A DNA stretch of 64,000 nucleotides from Conyzicola lurida (GCF_014204935.1 NZ_JACHMJ010000001.1:3038001-3102000); one strand, 5' to 3'. Shown: positions 6,680 to 15,528, counted from the stretch's first letter. Notes: generated from the letters alone by a model not told the origin. A program made the numbers and translations.

Positions 6680-8392
6680 TCAGCCGCGGCGACGCGTCAG
6701 CAGCACGTCGACCAGTGTCGCCGCGAGCACGACGAGCGCGGCGACGCCCAGCGCGATTCCCGCGGTCGCCGGCGTGATCACGCCGACCTGGTCGGGGGTC
6801 GGCATCGTGAGGAACACGAGCGAAAGCACGCCGGTCGCGATCGCGACCACCACCGCGAGGGTCTGCCGCACGAAACCGGCGAGCAGGCGGCGGTCGCGGC
6901 GGTCGGCGAGCAGCCGCACATTGACGTTGAGGGTGCCGGTCTCGAGCGCGTTGCCGATGCGGTCGAGACGGCGCGGCAGGCGTCGGAGTCCCGGCGCCAG
7001 CGCGAGCAGCTCGGTCGTCACGAGGTCGCGCACCGACTCGGGGTTCATCAGCTCGCCCACCTGTTCGCTGGCGAGGGCGCGGGATTCTTCGAGCAGGTCG
7101 AAGTCGGGCAGCAGGGTGCGGATGGAACCGTCGAGGATCACGAACGCGCGCCCGGCCGCGACCAGCTCGCTCGGAACGGCGATGCCGTACCGGCCGAAGA
7201 CGTCGACCGCGGCATCCACGGTGTCGGCGTCTATTTTCGCCCCCGGCCCGAGTTCGTAGGTGATGAACGTGGAGAGGTCGCGGCGGAAGGCCTCTTCGTC
7301 GCCGCCGTCGGCGAGCGGGGCGAGGGTGAGCATGCCGTCGGCGATGCGCTGGGTGTCGCCCTGCAGGTAGGCGATGACGAGGTCTTGGATCGTCTCGCGC
7401 AGCCCGCGGTCGAGGCGCCCGACCGAGCCGAAGTCGACGAGCACGGGGCGGCCGTCGGCGCGCAGCATGATGTTTCCGGGGTGCAGATCGGCGTGATAGA
7501 CCCCGTCGAACACGACCTGGCGCACGAAGGCGCGCAGCACGAGGCGCATCGTCGCGGTGAGATCGCGGGAGGTGCCCGAGGCGGCCTTGACCGCGCTCAG
7601 GGTGTCGCCCTCGATGAACTCCATCACGAGCACACGGCCCGACGACAGTTCGCCGAACAGCTCGGGCAGCAGCACCTCGTCGGCCCGTGGGCTGCGGGCC
7701 TGGGTGGCCCGCAGCGCGGCGAGGTTGATGGCCTCCAGCCGGAAGTCGACCTGCCGCACGAGATCCGCGGCGTACTGCTCGGCGATCTTCTCGATGCCGA
7801 GCTGCCTGGCCGCGGCGGAGGTGCGCGCGATGATGCGGGTGACGCGCAGCGCGATGTCGACATCGCGGCGCACCGCGGCGGCGATACCGGGACGCTGGAT
7901 CTTCACGGCGACCGTCGTACCGTCGGCCAGCGTCGCGCGGTGCACCTGGGCGATGGATGCCGCGGCCACGGGCTCGCGGTCGAACGACGCGAACACCTCG
8001 TCGAGGGGAGCGCCGAGCTCGCCCTCGAGCAGGGCCTCCACCTCGTCCCACGGGGCGGGCGCCACGTTCTTCTGCAGGTGTGCGAGTGTCGACGACCACT
8101 CCTCGGGCAGCAGGTCGTCGCGGGTGGAGAGCAGCTGCCCCATCTTCACGAACGCGCCGCCGGCCTCCTCGAGCGCGCGACGCAGCCCCTCGGCCTGCGC
8201 GAGCCGGGTGACGGCGGCGTCGGGGTCACGGCTGAAGTCGAGCTTGCGGAAGGGAAGCAGCCCGTGCTTGCGGGCGATACGCACGAGCTCGCTGAACCGG
8301 CGTCCGCGGCTTCGCAGCGACGCGTCATCCGGCTTCTCGCCCTCCGTGAATTCGCCCAGCTTGGGAAGGGAGACACCTCGCGTTGCGGCCAT
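6680..8392 (-). CDS. ABC1/UbiB-family atypical protein kinase-like protein
   Basis: The 570-residue protein has the ABC1/AarF core. The KxGQ motif is seen as [11 protein letters not shown] (about 86-96). The Ala-rich nucleotide loop AAASIAQVH and the lysine VAVKIQRPG follow, then the catalytic loop YHADLHPGN and the metal-binding VLVDFGSVG. Two hydrophobic helices close the protein (about 510-560). UbiB proteins act as ATPases supporting isoprenoid-quinone or lipid metabolism; actinobacteria make menaquinone, so that pathway is the likely client. It ends in RRRG at the membrane. CACAAT (8404-8399 on this strand) lies 6 nt before the ATG, suggesting a leaderless start. Confidence 0.92.
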   Translation of the reverse strand: MAATRGVSLPKLGEFTEGEKPDDASLRSRGRRFSELVRIARKHGLLPFRKLDFSRDPDAAVTRLAQAEGLRRALEEAGGAFVKMGQLLSTRDDLLPEEWSSTLAHLQKNVAPAPWDEVEALLEGELGAPLDEVFASFDREPVAAASIAQVHRATLADGTTVAVKIQRPGIAAAVRRDVDIALRVTRIIARTSAAARQLGIEKIAEQYAADLVRQVDFRLEAINLAALRATQARSPRADEVLLPELFGELSSGRVLVMEFIEGDTLSAVKAASGTSRDLTATMRLVLRAFVRQVVFDGVYHADLHPGNIMLRADGRPVLVDFGSVGRLDRGLRETIQDLVIAYLQGDTQRIADGMLTLAPLADGGDEEAFRRDLSTFITYELGPGAKIDADTVDAAVDVFGRYGIAVPSELVAAGRAFVILDGSIRTLLPDFDLLEESRALASEQVGELMNPESVRDLVTTELLALAPGLRRLPRRLDRIGNALETGTLNVNVRLLADRRDRRLLAGFVRQTLAVVVAIATGVLSLVFLTMPTPDQVGVITPATAGIALGVAALVVLAATLVDVLLTRRRG

Positions 8393-8631
8393 GGCTCCAT
8401 TGTGGCCCCGGATGCCGCGTGGACGCTGGGTTCGCGCGCTTCTCGGCCGCCCGCGGGCGTCAGATCTCGCAGCCGTCGGCGCGCACGTCGACGGCGAGGC
8501 CGGCCTCGGTCAGCGCCCACGATAGCCGCGCGGTCGTCCGCGCCCGAGGGGCCCGGGCGAAGATACACCGATCGGACGACGAGCGCCTCCTCCTTGCGGC
8601 GGCGCGGCTCTCCGAGCGGAGCCGGCGGTGG

Positions 8632-9876
8632 TCAACGCTGTACGGAGAGCACTTCCGGGCGCTTTTTGGCGGCGCGCTTCGGACGCTTCGGGGTCAGCAG
8701 CCAGACCACGAGCCCCGGCACCAGCGCGAGGGGCAGCAGCAGCCAGACGGGCGGGCCGCCGCGTTCCGGCACCCGGTTCTCGACGCGCAGGTCGGGCACG
8801 AGGTCGCGGGCGACGTCGGCGCTGCTGAGCGAGGCGCGGGTGAAGTCGGGGGTGTAGGCGGAGATCTGCTCGAGCTCGCCGGACTCGGTGTCTGCCCAGT
8901 AGAACCAGGCCCTGTTCTCGCCCGAGTCGTCGCCCGCGTACACGAGCGCCGTGCCGTCGTCACGCCAGCCGATCGCTACGCCGTAGTCGACTCCCGACAG
9001 CGGGACGGTGCGCTCGACCGCGTCGCGCCCGGACACGTCGACCACGTGCAGGGCGTGGCCGAGCTGGAAGGCGAAGCTCTCGCCGTCGGGCGCCCAAGCG
9101 TCGCCGTCGAGCTGCGCGTACCTCGCAACGATGTCGGTCGCTGTCACCCGGCCGTCGGCGACGTCGATCAGCACCACCCCGTCGTCGGTGTCGGCGACGA
9201 TGCGCGAACCGTCGGGCGAGATCGCTGCCGAGTTGGTCCCCGCGACCTCGGCGAAGTCGCGCAGTTCGCCGGTTTCGAGGTCGAGCAGGGCGAGGTCGGC
9301 GTGCAGCCGGAAGTTCATGTCCTGGTACGGCGTCAGGGTGTCGTCGCTGGTGAGCAACAGGACCGACCGGCCGTCGGCCGTGATGCTCGCCGGGATCGCG
9401 CTGCGCCCGTCGTCGATCGTGATCGAGCGGCTCTGCCCGTCGCTCAGGCGCAACACCTCGATACTGCCCTTGCGGCTGCTGCCGGCGATGACCACGAAGG
9501 TGCCGTCGGCCGAGAGCACGCTGGCGGCCGGGTCGCCCTGGTTCTCCGGGAACGACCGCCCTTCGGCGGCGCCGAGCCGCCGGTAGGTACTGCCGTCCGT
9601 GCCGATCAGCACGGCCTGCGGGAAGTCCATGAATTCCACGCCGACGCCGTTCTGATAGACGACGACCGCGGCATCGACCTCGGAGCCCCGGAGCCCCGCC
9701 GTCCACCACGAATAGCTCGCGACCTGGCTCGGGAACACCGCGCCCTCGCTGTCGGTGCCTCCCGTCGACGGCAGGAACGACAAGGCCAGGATCACTAGCG
9801 CGGCCACCGCGGTGACAACCAACGCGGGCAGCGGATTGCGGGCGGTGGCGGTCGGCTCCTCGATCTGGTCGGACAC
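8632..9876 (-). CDS. Membrane protein with WD40-like beta-propeller ectodomain
   Basis: In this 414-residue protein an N-terminal transmembrane helix (about 15-35) is followed by an ectodomain built of repeated strands of the type AAISPDGSRIVADTDDGVVLIDV and ASVLSADGTFVVIAGSS, as in TolB/lactonase-like propellers. A second transmembrane helix and a basic tail (LTPKRPKRAAKKR) end the protein. No catalytic signature is seen; a sensory or scaffold role is possible. The GTG at 9874-9876 is chosen because GAGGGGAG precedes it; the frame remains open upstream but that part is Arg-rich and lacks an SD. The 239 bp on to the ABC1 kinase gene hold no recognisable gene. Confidence 0.75.
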   Translation of the reverse strand: MSDQIEEPTATARNPLPALVVTAVAALVILALSFLPSTGGTDSEGAVFPSQVASYSWWTAGLRGSEVDAAVVVYQNGVGVEFMDFPQAVLIGTDGSTYRRLGAAEGRSFPENQGDPAASVLSADGTFVVIAGSSRKGSIEVLRLSDGQSRSITIDDGRSAIPASITADGRSVLLLTSDDTLTPYQDMNFRLHADLALLDLETGELRDFAEVAGTNSAAISPDGSRIVADTDDGVVLIDVADGRVTATDIVARYAQLDGDAWAPDGESFAFQLGHALHVVDVSGRDAVERTVPLSGVDYGVAIGWRDDGTALVYAGDDSGENRAWFYWADTESGELEQISAYTPDFTRASLSSADVARDLVPDLRVENRVPERGGPPVWLLLPLALVPGLVVWLLTPKRPKRAAKKRPEVLSVQR

Positions 9877-9988
9877 GGGTCTCCCCTCGGCGGCGGCGGG
9901 TTCGTGCCTGTCACTGTAGGGCTCCGCGCGTTCGCGCGGGCGAATGCGAGGTGAATATTGCGCGCACCTCGACACCTAGGCTGAATCC

Positions 9989-10369
9989 ATGGACCTCCTC
10001 GAACCGACACGCATCCGCCACGAACTCGACCAGGTGTCGCAGCACTGGACCCCGCGGGTCGTCGGCCGGGTCAACGACCAGTACGTCAAGGTCGCCAAGC
10101 TCCTCGGCGAACTCGTCTGGCACGCGCACGACGGTGAAGACGAGATGTTCGTCGTGGTCTACGGCAGCCTGCGCATCCAGCTCGAGGGCGACCGCGAGGT
10201 GGCTCTCGAGGCCGGCGACTTCTACGTCGTGCCGAAGGGCGTACGGCACAACCCCGTCGCGGCGGAGGAAGTCGGGATCGTGCTGATCGAGACGGTGACG
10301 ACGACGCACACCGGCGACGTCGTCATCGACAGGACCGTGCCGATCGATCGCCAGCTCGGCAGCGCCTGA
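9989..10369 (+). CDS. Cupin-domain protein
   Basis: This 126-residue single cupin barrel has motif 1 as VWHAHDGEDEMFVVVYG and motif 2 as GDFYVVPKGVRHNP, which provide the His/His/Glu/His metal site. Small cupins of this kind are common in bacteria and mostly of unknown substrate. The ATG follows TAGGCT (9977-9982) by 6 nt, so the message is probably leaderless. It has no operon partner; the next gene has its own TAGGCT box. Confidence 0.82.
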   Translation: MDLLEPTRIRHELDQVSQHWTPRVVGRVNDQYVKVAKLLGELVWHAHDGEDEMFVVVYGSLRIQLEGDREVALEAGDFYVVPKGVRHNPVAAEEVGIVLIETVTTTHTGDVVIDRTVPIDRQLGSA

Positions 10370-10389
10370 CCACTCCCGTCGACGCGCGA

Positions 10390-10430
10390 CCGACAGGAGG
10401 AGATCGCCGCATGAGCCGCTCGACAGGACG
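10390..10430. repeat. Dispersed 41-bp repeat, copy 1
   Basis: CCGACAGGAGGAGATCGCCG followed by CATGAGCCGCTCGACAGGACG matches 12259-12298 (CCGACAGGACGAGACGGCCC, then GGTGAGCCGCTCGACAGGGTG) except for scattered changes and one gap. It contains inverted CGACAGG-type words similar to the element at 2249. It has no coding role that I can see. Confidence 0.55.
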
Positions 10431-10488
10431 GATCGCGGGGCGCCGGCCGCGGCATCCTGTCGACGGACTGCCGTTCTAGGCTGGTCCC

Positions 10489-11337
10489 ATGAATTCTGCC
10501 GGCCCGCTCGCGGTCATCGTCACCGACGAGGCCGTCGCGAGGACCGGCGGCGGTGTCGTCGTGCGCCGGTCCGAGCCGGTGCGGGATGCCGCGGCCGCAG
10601 CCGCGCCGACGTTCGTCTGGTCGCACGGGGGCGGGTTCTTCCGCGGCGGCCTCGACCAGCCCGAATCCGACGCCGTCGCACGAGCGCTCGCGACCCGCGG
10701 CATCCCCGTCGTCGCGGTGGACTACCGGCTCGCGCCGCTCCCCGTGGTCGGGCGCACGTCCACGAGCCGCGTGCGCTTCCCCCTGCCCGTGCACGACGTG
10801 CTCGCCGTGCATCGCGATATCGGCGAACAGGCGCCGCACGGCATCGTCGTCGGCGGCGCGAGCGCGGGCGCATGCCTCACCGCGGCCGCCGCGCTCGACG
10901 GAGCGGGCATTGCGCAGCCGAAGGGCGTTGTGCTCGCCTACGGGTTCTTCCACGCCACATTCCCGCGCGTCCGCGAGATCCAGCGGCGCGTGCGCGGCCA
11001 CCGCCGCCTCTCGCACGCGCCGTGGGCGCTCGACGCGATGAACCGCAACTACGCCACGTCACGCGACGGCCGGCAGCAGAGCCTCGCCTTCGCCGGCGGG
11101 CACGACCTCCGCGGGTATCCGCCGACCCTGATGGTCGACGCCGACCGGGACGGCATGCGCGCGTCGAGCGAGCTCTTCGCCGCCGAACTCGTCGACGCGG
11201 GGGTCGAGGTGGAACGCCACGTGCTGCCCGAGGCCCGGCACGCGTTCCTCAACCGGCCGCACTCCACCGAGTTCGCGACGACGATCGACCTCATCGCGGC
11301 GTGGTGCCTGCGGCAGCGCGCGGTGCCGTCGGCCTAG
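10489..11337 (+). CDS. Alpha/beta hydrolase (HSL/acetyl-esterase type)
   Basis: The 282-residue esterase has the HSL-family oxyanion motif HGGGF (residues 46-50) and the nucleophile motif GGASAGA (Ser125). The acid residue lies in the MVDADRDGM segment (about Asp217) and the catalytic His is in ARHAF (His251). It should hydrolyse short acyl esters, with no lipid-anchoring or signal peptide. TAGGCT (10477-10482) is 6 nt before the ATG (leaderless). Its stop lies 1 bp from the stop of the convergent SDR gene. Confidence 0.88.
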   Translation: MNSAGPLAVIVTDEAVARTGGGVVVRRSEPVRDAAAAAAPTFVWSHGGGFFRGGLDQPESDAVARALATRGIPVVAVDYRLAPLPVVGRTSTSRVRFPLPVHDVLAVHRDIGEQAPHGIVVGGASAGACLTAAAALDGAGIAQPKGVVLAYGFFHATFPRVREIQRRVRGHRRLSHAPWALDAMNRNYATSRDGRQQSLAFAGGHDLRGYPPTLMVDADRDGMRASSELFAAELVDAGVEVERHVLPEARHAFLNRPHSTEFATTIDLIAAWCLRQRAVPSA

Positions 11338-11338
11338 C

Positions 11339-12133
11339 TCAGGGTGCGATCGAGTCGACGTACCCGCCGTCGACCCGGACCGCGCCGCCCGTCGTCGCCG
11401 ACGCCTGCCGCGAGCTCAGGTAGACGACCATGTTGGAGATCTCCTCCGGCTCGATCAGCCGCTGCAGCAGGGACTGCGGACGGTGCTCGGCCATAAAGCG
11501 GCGCTGCGCCTCGTCCCACGGCACCGACCGGTCGATCAGTTCGTAGACGAGGTCTTCGACACCGCCGGTGTGAGTGGGGCCGGCGATGACGGAGTTCACC
11601 GTGACGCCCGACCCCGCGGCCACCTTCGCGAACCCGCGCGAGACGCCCAGCAGGGCGGTCTTGGAGACGCCGTAGTGGATCATCTCGATCGGCGTGACGA
11701 AGGCCGAGTCGCTCGCGATGTACTGCACACGGCCCCAGCCCCGCTCCATCATCCGCGGCAGATAGGTTCGAGTCAGGCGCACCGCGGACAGCACGTTGGT
11801 CTCGAAATAGCGTCGCCATTCGTCGTCGCTGATCTCGAGAGCATCCTGCGAGCCGAAGATGCCGAGATTGTTGATCAGGATGTCGACATCCGGGAAGAGT
11901 TCGGCCGCCGTGCCGGCTCCCTCCTCGGTAGCGAGATCGGCGACGAGGGTCGCCACCTGCGCGCCGGCCACGGCTGACCGGATCGCCTCGGCCGCGGCGT
12001 CGGCGCTTTCCGCCCGGCGCCCGTTCACGATGACGTGGGCGCCGGCATCCGCGAGCCCGGTGGCGATCGCGAGTCCGATGCCCTGGGTCGATCCGGTGAC
12101 GAGGGCCGTGGTTCCAGTGAGATCGAGTTTCAT
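11339..12133 (-). CDS. Short-chain dehydrogenase/reductase
   Basis: This 264-residue classical SDR has the TGxxxGIG cofactor motif TGSTQGIG (residues 14-21) and NNLG in place of the usual NNAG. The catalytic Ser is in ASDSA, and YGVSK supplies the Tyr/Lys pair. A C-terminal GGAVRVDGGYVDS follows, as in FabG-like enzymes. It most probably uses NADP(H), because Arg-Arg follows the second strand (VNGRRAES). The substrate is unknown. It is transcribed convergently with the esterase; the 510 bp upstream are the longest non-coding gap in the window. Confidence 0.88.
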   Translation of the reverse strand: MKLDLTGTTALVTGSTQGIGLAIATGLADAGAHVIVNGRRAESADAAAEAIRSAVAGAQVATLVADLATEEGAGTAAELFPDVDILINNLGIFGSQDALEISDDEWRRYFETNVLSAVRLTRTYLPRMMERGWGRVQYIASDSAFVTPIEMIHYGVSKTALLGVSRGFAKVAAGSGVTVNSVIAGPTHTGGVEDLVYELIDRSVPWDEAQRRFMAEHRPQSLLQRLIEPEEISNMVVYLSSRQASATTGGAVRVDGGYVDSIAP

Positions 12134-12228
12134 GCTCTCATCCTCACCGATCGGGCTGGCAAGGGCATCCGTTACTCAGAAGCGGGCGACTCCCGGGCGT
12201 CGATGGGGCGAGAGTCCACCGAACCACA

Positions 12229-12253
12229 CGACGCTGGGAGGGTCGCAGCGTCG
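12229..12253. repeat. 8-bp perfect inverted repeat
   Basis: CGACGCTG, a 9-nt loop, CAGCGTCG. It could be a hairpin or a protein-binding site upstream of the SDR gene, about 100 bp before its ATG. Confidence 0.5.
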
Positions 12254-12258
12254 CCCCG

Positions 12259-12298
12259 CCGACAGGACGAGACGGCCCGGTGAGCCGCTCGACAGGGT
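12259..12298. repeat. Dispersed 41-bp repeat, copy 2
   Basis: This is the second copy of the sequence at 10390-10430, about 1.9 kb away in the same orientation and also extragenic. Confidence 0.55.
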
Positions 12299-12501
12299 GA
12301 TTTCGCCGGTTTCGGCACCGCCATCCTGCCCGCAAAAGCCCGGAAATACGGGCCTTGAACGGCTCTCAGAAAACTCGCAGAAAAATAACGATTGCATAAC
12401 TAGCGCTTCGTTACCGCACCGTTATATATTTATCGAGCTGAAGTTGTTTGCTGTGGCAACTGAAGCGGAATGTGATTGCAGGACACTCTTGGTGCAAGGG
12501 A

Positions 12502-12535
12502 GAGGGTCGGTTTCTAGCCTCTGAAACCGACCCTC
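12502..12535. repeat. Perfect 13-bp inverted repeat (terminator-like or operator)
   Basis: GAGGGTCGGTTTC, an 8-nt loop (TAGCCTCT), then GAAACCGACCCTC. The following bases are AATCCTGTTTAA, too poor in T for a classical intrinsic terminator. It is about 110 bp before the MarR start and could end a small transcript from the AT-rich block or serve as a binding site. Confidence 0.65.
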
Positions 12536-12643
12536 AATCCTGTTTAACGGGCCTTCTGAACGGCCCTACTCCCCCGGCGGACAATCTGTCGAGTTTCCGC
12601 GGGCAATTGCCGCGAAGTCGGTGCAGGTGCATAGAGTTGTCGC

Positions 12644-13081
12644 GTGAGTGATAAGTCGTTAGCCGTCGATGCGTGGGAATCGCTCTTCCGCGCCCAGGTC
12701 TCCGTACTTCGCCAGCTCAACGCGGAGTTCCCCACCGCCGAACTCTCCTTCAACGAATACGACGTGCTGTTCAACCTCACCCGGCAGCCCGAGCGTCGCC
12801 TCCGCATCCGCGATCTCAACCGCCACCTGCTGCTGACCCAGCCGAGCGTCAGCCGTCTGGTCGACCGTCTCGTGCAGCGTGAGCTCGTCACCAAGCAGAG
12901 CGACCCCGGCGACGGGCGCGGCACCATCGTGAGCATTACGGATGCCGGATACGAACTCTTCCGCCGGGTGGCAGTCATCCACGCCCAGTCGATCCGCGAC
13001 CGCGTGGGCAGCGTGCTCGACGCCGACGAGCTGCGCCAGTTGACCGCGCTCACCGAGAAGCTGCGCCTAGGCAAGCAGTGA
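12644..13081 (+). CDS. MarR-family transcriptional regulator
   Basis: This 145-residue winged-helix regulator has a dimerisation helix, then LSFNEYDVLFNLTRQPERRLRIRDL, the recognition helix LTQPSVSRLVDRLVQRELV, the wing SDPGDGRGTIVSITDAG, and a long C-terminal helix. MarR proteins usually repress linked genes and respond to small ligands or oxidants. Its stop overlaps the photolyase start (GTGA, 13078-13081), so the two are translated together and the regulator may control DNA repair. The GTG start is 6 nt after TAGAGT (12632-12637), i.e. leaderless. Confidence 0.9.
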   Translation: MSDKSLAVDAWESLFRAQVSVLRQLNAEFPTAELSFNEYDVLFNLTRQPERRLRIRDLNRHLLLTQPSVSRLVDRLVQRELVTKQSDPGDGRGTIVSITDAGYELFRRVAVIHAQSIRDRVGSVLDADELRQLTALTEKLRLGKQ

Positions 13082-14457
13082 GCGGCGACCAGGCCCCCTC
13101 GATCGTCTGGCTGCGCGACGACCTGCGCCTCGCCGACAACCCCGCACTGACCGCGGCCGTCGACCGCGGCGCGCCCGTCGTCATCGTCTACCTGCTCGAC
13201 GAGGTGAGCAACGGCGTGCGCCCGCTCGGTGCCGCGCTCAAGTGGTGGTTGCACGGCAGCCTCACGTCGCTCGGCGCCGACATCGACGCGCTCGGCGGCC
13301 GGCTCGTGCTGCGCCGCGGCGGGGCCGAGACCGAGATCCCGAAGCTCGTCGAGGAGACCGGGGCCGGGGCCGTCTACTGGAACCGCCGTTACGGCCGCGC
13401 GCGCGACATCGACGCCGCGTTGAAGTCGAGCCTGCGCGACCGGGGGCTGACCGTGGAGAGCTTCCGCGCCAACCTGCTGTTCGAACCGTGGACGGTCACG
13501 ACGCAGGACGGCAATCCGTTCCGCGTCTTCACCCCGTTCTGGAAGGCGTGCCTCGAGCAGGGCGTCGCGCGCGAACCGCTGGACGCGCCATCCGCACTCT
13601 CATCGGCACCGGCGACGAGCGACGACCTCGAGAGCTGGGCCCTGCTGCCGACCGCGCCCGACTGGGCCGGCGGTCTGCGCGAGCACTGCGCCCCGGGCGA
13701 GAGCAACGCGCACGACCGGCTCGAGCGCTTCGCCGACGACGTGCTCGAGGACTACCACCGTCGCGACGAGCCCGGCATCGAGACGACGAGCGGCCTGAGC
13801 CCGCACCTGCGTTTCGGCGAGATCAGCCCGCTGCAGATCTGGCACCGGCTGCGCGGCTCGCTCTCGCGCGAGGCGCAGGCGAACGGTGCGAAGTTCCTGA
13901 GCGAGGTCGGCTGGCGCGAATTCAACTGGAACATCCTCTACAACTTCCCCGAGCTGCACGAGCGCAACTACCGCTCGGCGTTCGACGCCTTCCCGTGGGC
14001 AGACACCCCTCAGTGGGCGATCGACGCCTGGCGCCAGGGCAAGACCGGCGTGCCGCTCGTCGACGCCGGCATGCGCGAGCTCTGGCAGACCGGCACGATG
14101 CACAACCGCGTGCGCATGGTCACCGCGAGCTTCCTGATCAAGAACCTGCTCGTGGACTGGCGCGTGGGCGAGCAGTGGTTCTGGGACACCCTCGTCGACG
14201 CTGACGAGGCGAGCAACCCCGGCAACTGGCAGTGGGTCGCCGGCAGCGGTGCCGATGCCGCGCCGTACTTCCGCGTCTTCAACCCCGTGCTGCAGGCCCA
14301 GAAGTTCGACAAGCAGGGCAGCTACATCAACCGCTGGGTGCCCGAGCTGGAGACCGGGGAGTACCCGCCCGAGCCGATCGTCGACCTCGCGAAGTCGCGC
14401 AAAGACGCGCTCGCGGCCTACGACACGATGAAGGCCACGGCGCCCGCACCCGAGTAA
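13078..14457 (+). CDS. phrB: Deoxyribodipyrimidine photolyase (class I CPD type)
   Basis: The 459-residue flavoenzyme uses light to split cyclobutane pyrimidine dimers. The N-terminal antenna domain begins IVWLRDDLRLADNPAL. The C-terminal FAD domain contains SGLSPHLRFGEISP, GWREFNWNILYNFPEL, MRELWQTGTMHNRVRM and the long NPGNWQWVAGSGADAAPYFRVFNP signature, and ends near YINRWVPEL. All are class I photolyase hallmarks and the length is typical. Cryptochromes share the fold, but the motifs favour a repair enzyme. The GTG start overlaps the MarR stop by 4 bp. Confidence 0.94.
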   Translation: MSGDQAPSIVWLRDDLRLADNPALTAAVDRGAPVVIVYLLDEVSNGVRPLGAALKWWLHGSLTSLGADIDALGGRLVLRRGGAETEIPKLVEETGAGAVYWNRRYGRARDIDAALKSSLRDRGLTVESFRANLLFEPWTVTTQDGNPFRVFTPFWKACLEQGVAREPLDAPSALSSAPATSDDLESWALLPTAPDWAGGLREHCAPGESNAHDRLERFADDVLEDYHRRDEPGIETTSGLSPHLRFGEISPLQIWHRLRGSLSREAQANGAKFLSEVGWREFNWNILYNFPELHERNYRSAFDAFPWADTPQWAIDAWRQGKTGVPLVDAGMRELWQTGTMHNRVRMVTASFLIKNLLVDWRVGEQWFWDTLVDADEASNPGNWQWVAGSGADAAPYFRVFNPVLQAQKFDKQGSYINRWVPELETGEYPPEPIVDLAKSRKDALAAYDTMKATAPAPE

Positions 14458-14809
14458 CGGCCGGCTGGCCAGCCGGTGCGATTTCCCCCGCCACCAGACC
14501 GTCCCGCGTGGCCGGCTGCAACAGAAGCGGGATGCCGCACGCCGACGCCGCCGCAGATTGGCAGCCATAACAGGACCGGGTTGCGAGCGCACTCGGCATT
14601 TGCGGAGGTTCGGCCGCGCCATCCAATCGACGCCCGTCATGGCGGTGATCGACGGGGCATGACTTTCTTCGTAACCACCCTCGATCGGGGGTCAGGGCGA
14701 AAACCCACCAATCCGGTTCCCCGGGTCGATCCGGACCCCCAGTGCACTCGGGAACGACCGGCCTCACTGGTTCGGGGAGATCCGAGGGCCTATATGAAGG
14801 AGTTCAGCA
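14458..14809 (+). other. 352-bp intergenic region with a possibly structured leader
   Basis: It begins with a perfect 16-bp palindrome, CCGGCTGGCCAGCCGG (14461-14476), just after the photolyase stop. From about 14686 to 14785 several stems can nest. GGGGGTC (14686-14692) pairs with GACCCCC (14734-14740). Inside that stem are GGG/CCC around CGAAAA, and TCCGG/CCGGA. Downstream there is an ACCGG/CTGGT stem. The sequence ends with AAGGAG (14795-14800) before the ATG at 14810. No known riboswitch consensus was recognised. Confidence 0.45.
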
Positions 14810-15481
14810 ATGAACAACATCACGAAGAAGACCATGACCGTCGCCGGTGGAGCAACCGCAGCCGCCGCACTCGTATTCGTCGGTTTCGCCGGACCCGCGT
14901 CCGCCGACACGACGAGCGACTCCTCGACGGACAGCACCACCACGAACACCAGCACTGACCTCTTCGGAGACATCTCCGAGCTCTTCGGCTCCGTCTCGCT
15001 CGGCACCCCCGTCGTGCTCGCCCCGCAGGTGGGCGACGTGAACGTGGGCGACGTCGCGAGCGGCGACGCACTCAGCGGCAACGACGTCGCCGCACCGGTC
15101 GCCTCGGGCAACGATGTGGCCGCGCCCATCACCGCACCGATCGCGTCGGGCAACGAGACGCCCATCGCTTCGGGCAACGACACCGCGGTCGACGCACCCG
15201 TCACCGCGCCGGTCACGGCTCCCGTCACCCCCGAGGTGACCGCGCCGGTCACCGCCCCGGTCGCACCGGTCACCGACGTCGCCCCCGAGGTCGTCGCTCC
15301 TGTGACGCCCGAGGTCGTGGCACCGGTCGCACCCGAGGTAACGGCACCGGTCACCGGCGGCTCGACCTCGTCTGACATCGGCTCCGACGTGGGCGACCTC
15401 GTCGACGGCGTCACCGAGGTCGACGGCCTCGTCGGCGACCTCACGAGCAACCTGGGCCTCGGCTCGCTGCTCAGCCGCTAA
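14810..15481 (+). CDS. Secreted Pro/Thr/Val-rich repeat protein
   Basis: A Sec signal peptide (MNNITKK, a hydrophobic Ala/Val core, cleavage after PASA at about residue 32) leads a 223-residue protein. A Ser/Thr/Asp-rich stretch is followed by about 100 residues of short repeats: SGND(V/T)AAP, then TAPV, PEVTAPV and PEVVAPV units spaced by prolines. It ends in a Gly/Asp/Leu segment with no LPXTG or second helix, so it should be released or loosely wall-bound. The function is unknown; the repeats resemble wall-spanning stalks. AAGGAG lies 9 nt before the ATG, and a strong terminator follows the stop. Confidence 0.8.
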   Translation: MNNITKKTMTVAGGATAAAALVFVGFAGPASADTTSDSSTDSTTTNTSTDLFGDISELFGSVSLGTPVVLAPQVGDVNVGDVASGDALSGNDVAAPVASGNDVAAPITAPIASGNETPIASGNDTAVDAPVTAPVTAPVTPEVTAPVTAPVAPVTDVAPEVVAPVTPEVVAPVAPEVTAPVTGGSTSSDIGSDVGDLVDGVTEVDGLVGDLTSNLGLGSLLSR

Positions 15482-15494
15482 TCCGGCACCACTG

Positions 15495-15528
15495 ACGAAG
15501 GCCCCCGGTTCACACCGGGGGCCTTCGT
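15495..15528. terminator. Strong intrinsic-type terminator hairpin
   Basis: A 15-bp perfect stem (ACGAAGGCCCCCGGT / ACCGGGGGCCTTCGT) with a TCAC tetraloop lies between the convergent repeat-protein and 5'-nucleotidase genes. There is no long T-run, but actinobacterial terminators often lack one. The symmetry would serve both strands. Confidence 0.85.

Larger units (their letters stand above)
12134..12643. other. 510-bp intergenic region with hairpins and an AT-rich block
   Basis: No convincing gene is present. It contains a perfect 8-bp inverted repeat (12229-12253), a second copy of a dispersed repeat (12259-12298), and a markedly AT-rich stretch around 12365-12470 with TTATATATTTAT. A perfect 13-bp hairpin follows (12502-12535), then a short GGGCC/GGCCC hairpin (about 12548-12565), and finally the TAGAGT -10 of the MarR gene. 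AT-rich block, spacer, then hairpin is the layout expected of a small RNA gene, but no promoter with a good -35 can be shown. Confidence 0.5.

Noticed and set aside
8393-8631. Small minus-strand ORF (about 40 codons) ending near 8461
   Set aside because: A frame with a sensible-looking C-terminus exists, but no start codon with a Shine-Dalgarno or -10 box was found.
6356-8857. Plus-strand open frame of 833 codons
   Set aside because: It is antisense to the ABC1 kinase and crosses two gene boundaries; the composition is typical of a shadow frame.
12502-12535. Hairpin as a classical intrinsic terminator
   Set aside because: The stem is excellent but there is no T-run, and no gene ends just before it; kept as an inverted repeat instead.
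14686-14790. Leader as a c-di-AMP (ydaO/yuaA) riboswitch
   Set aside because: The secreted-protein context fits, but the conserved GGGGAAC and GGGTGAATC-type segments in the expected order are not present.
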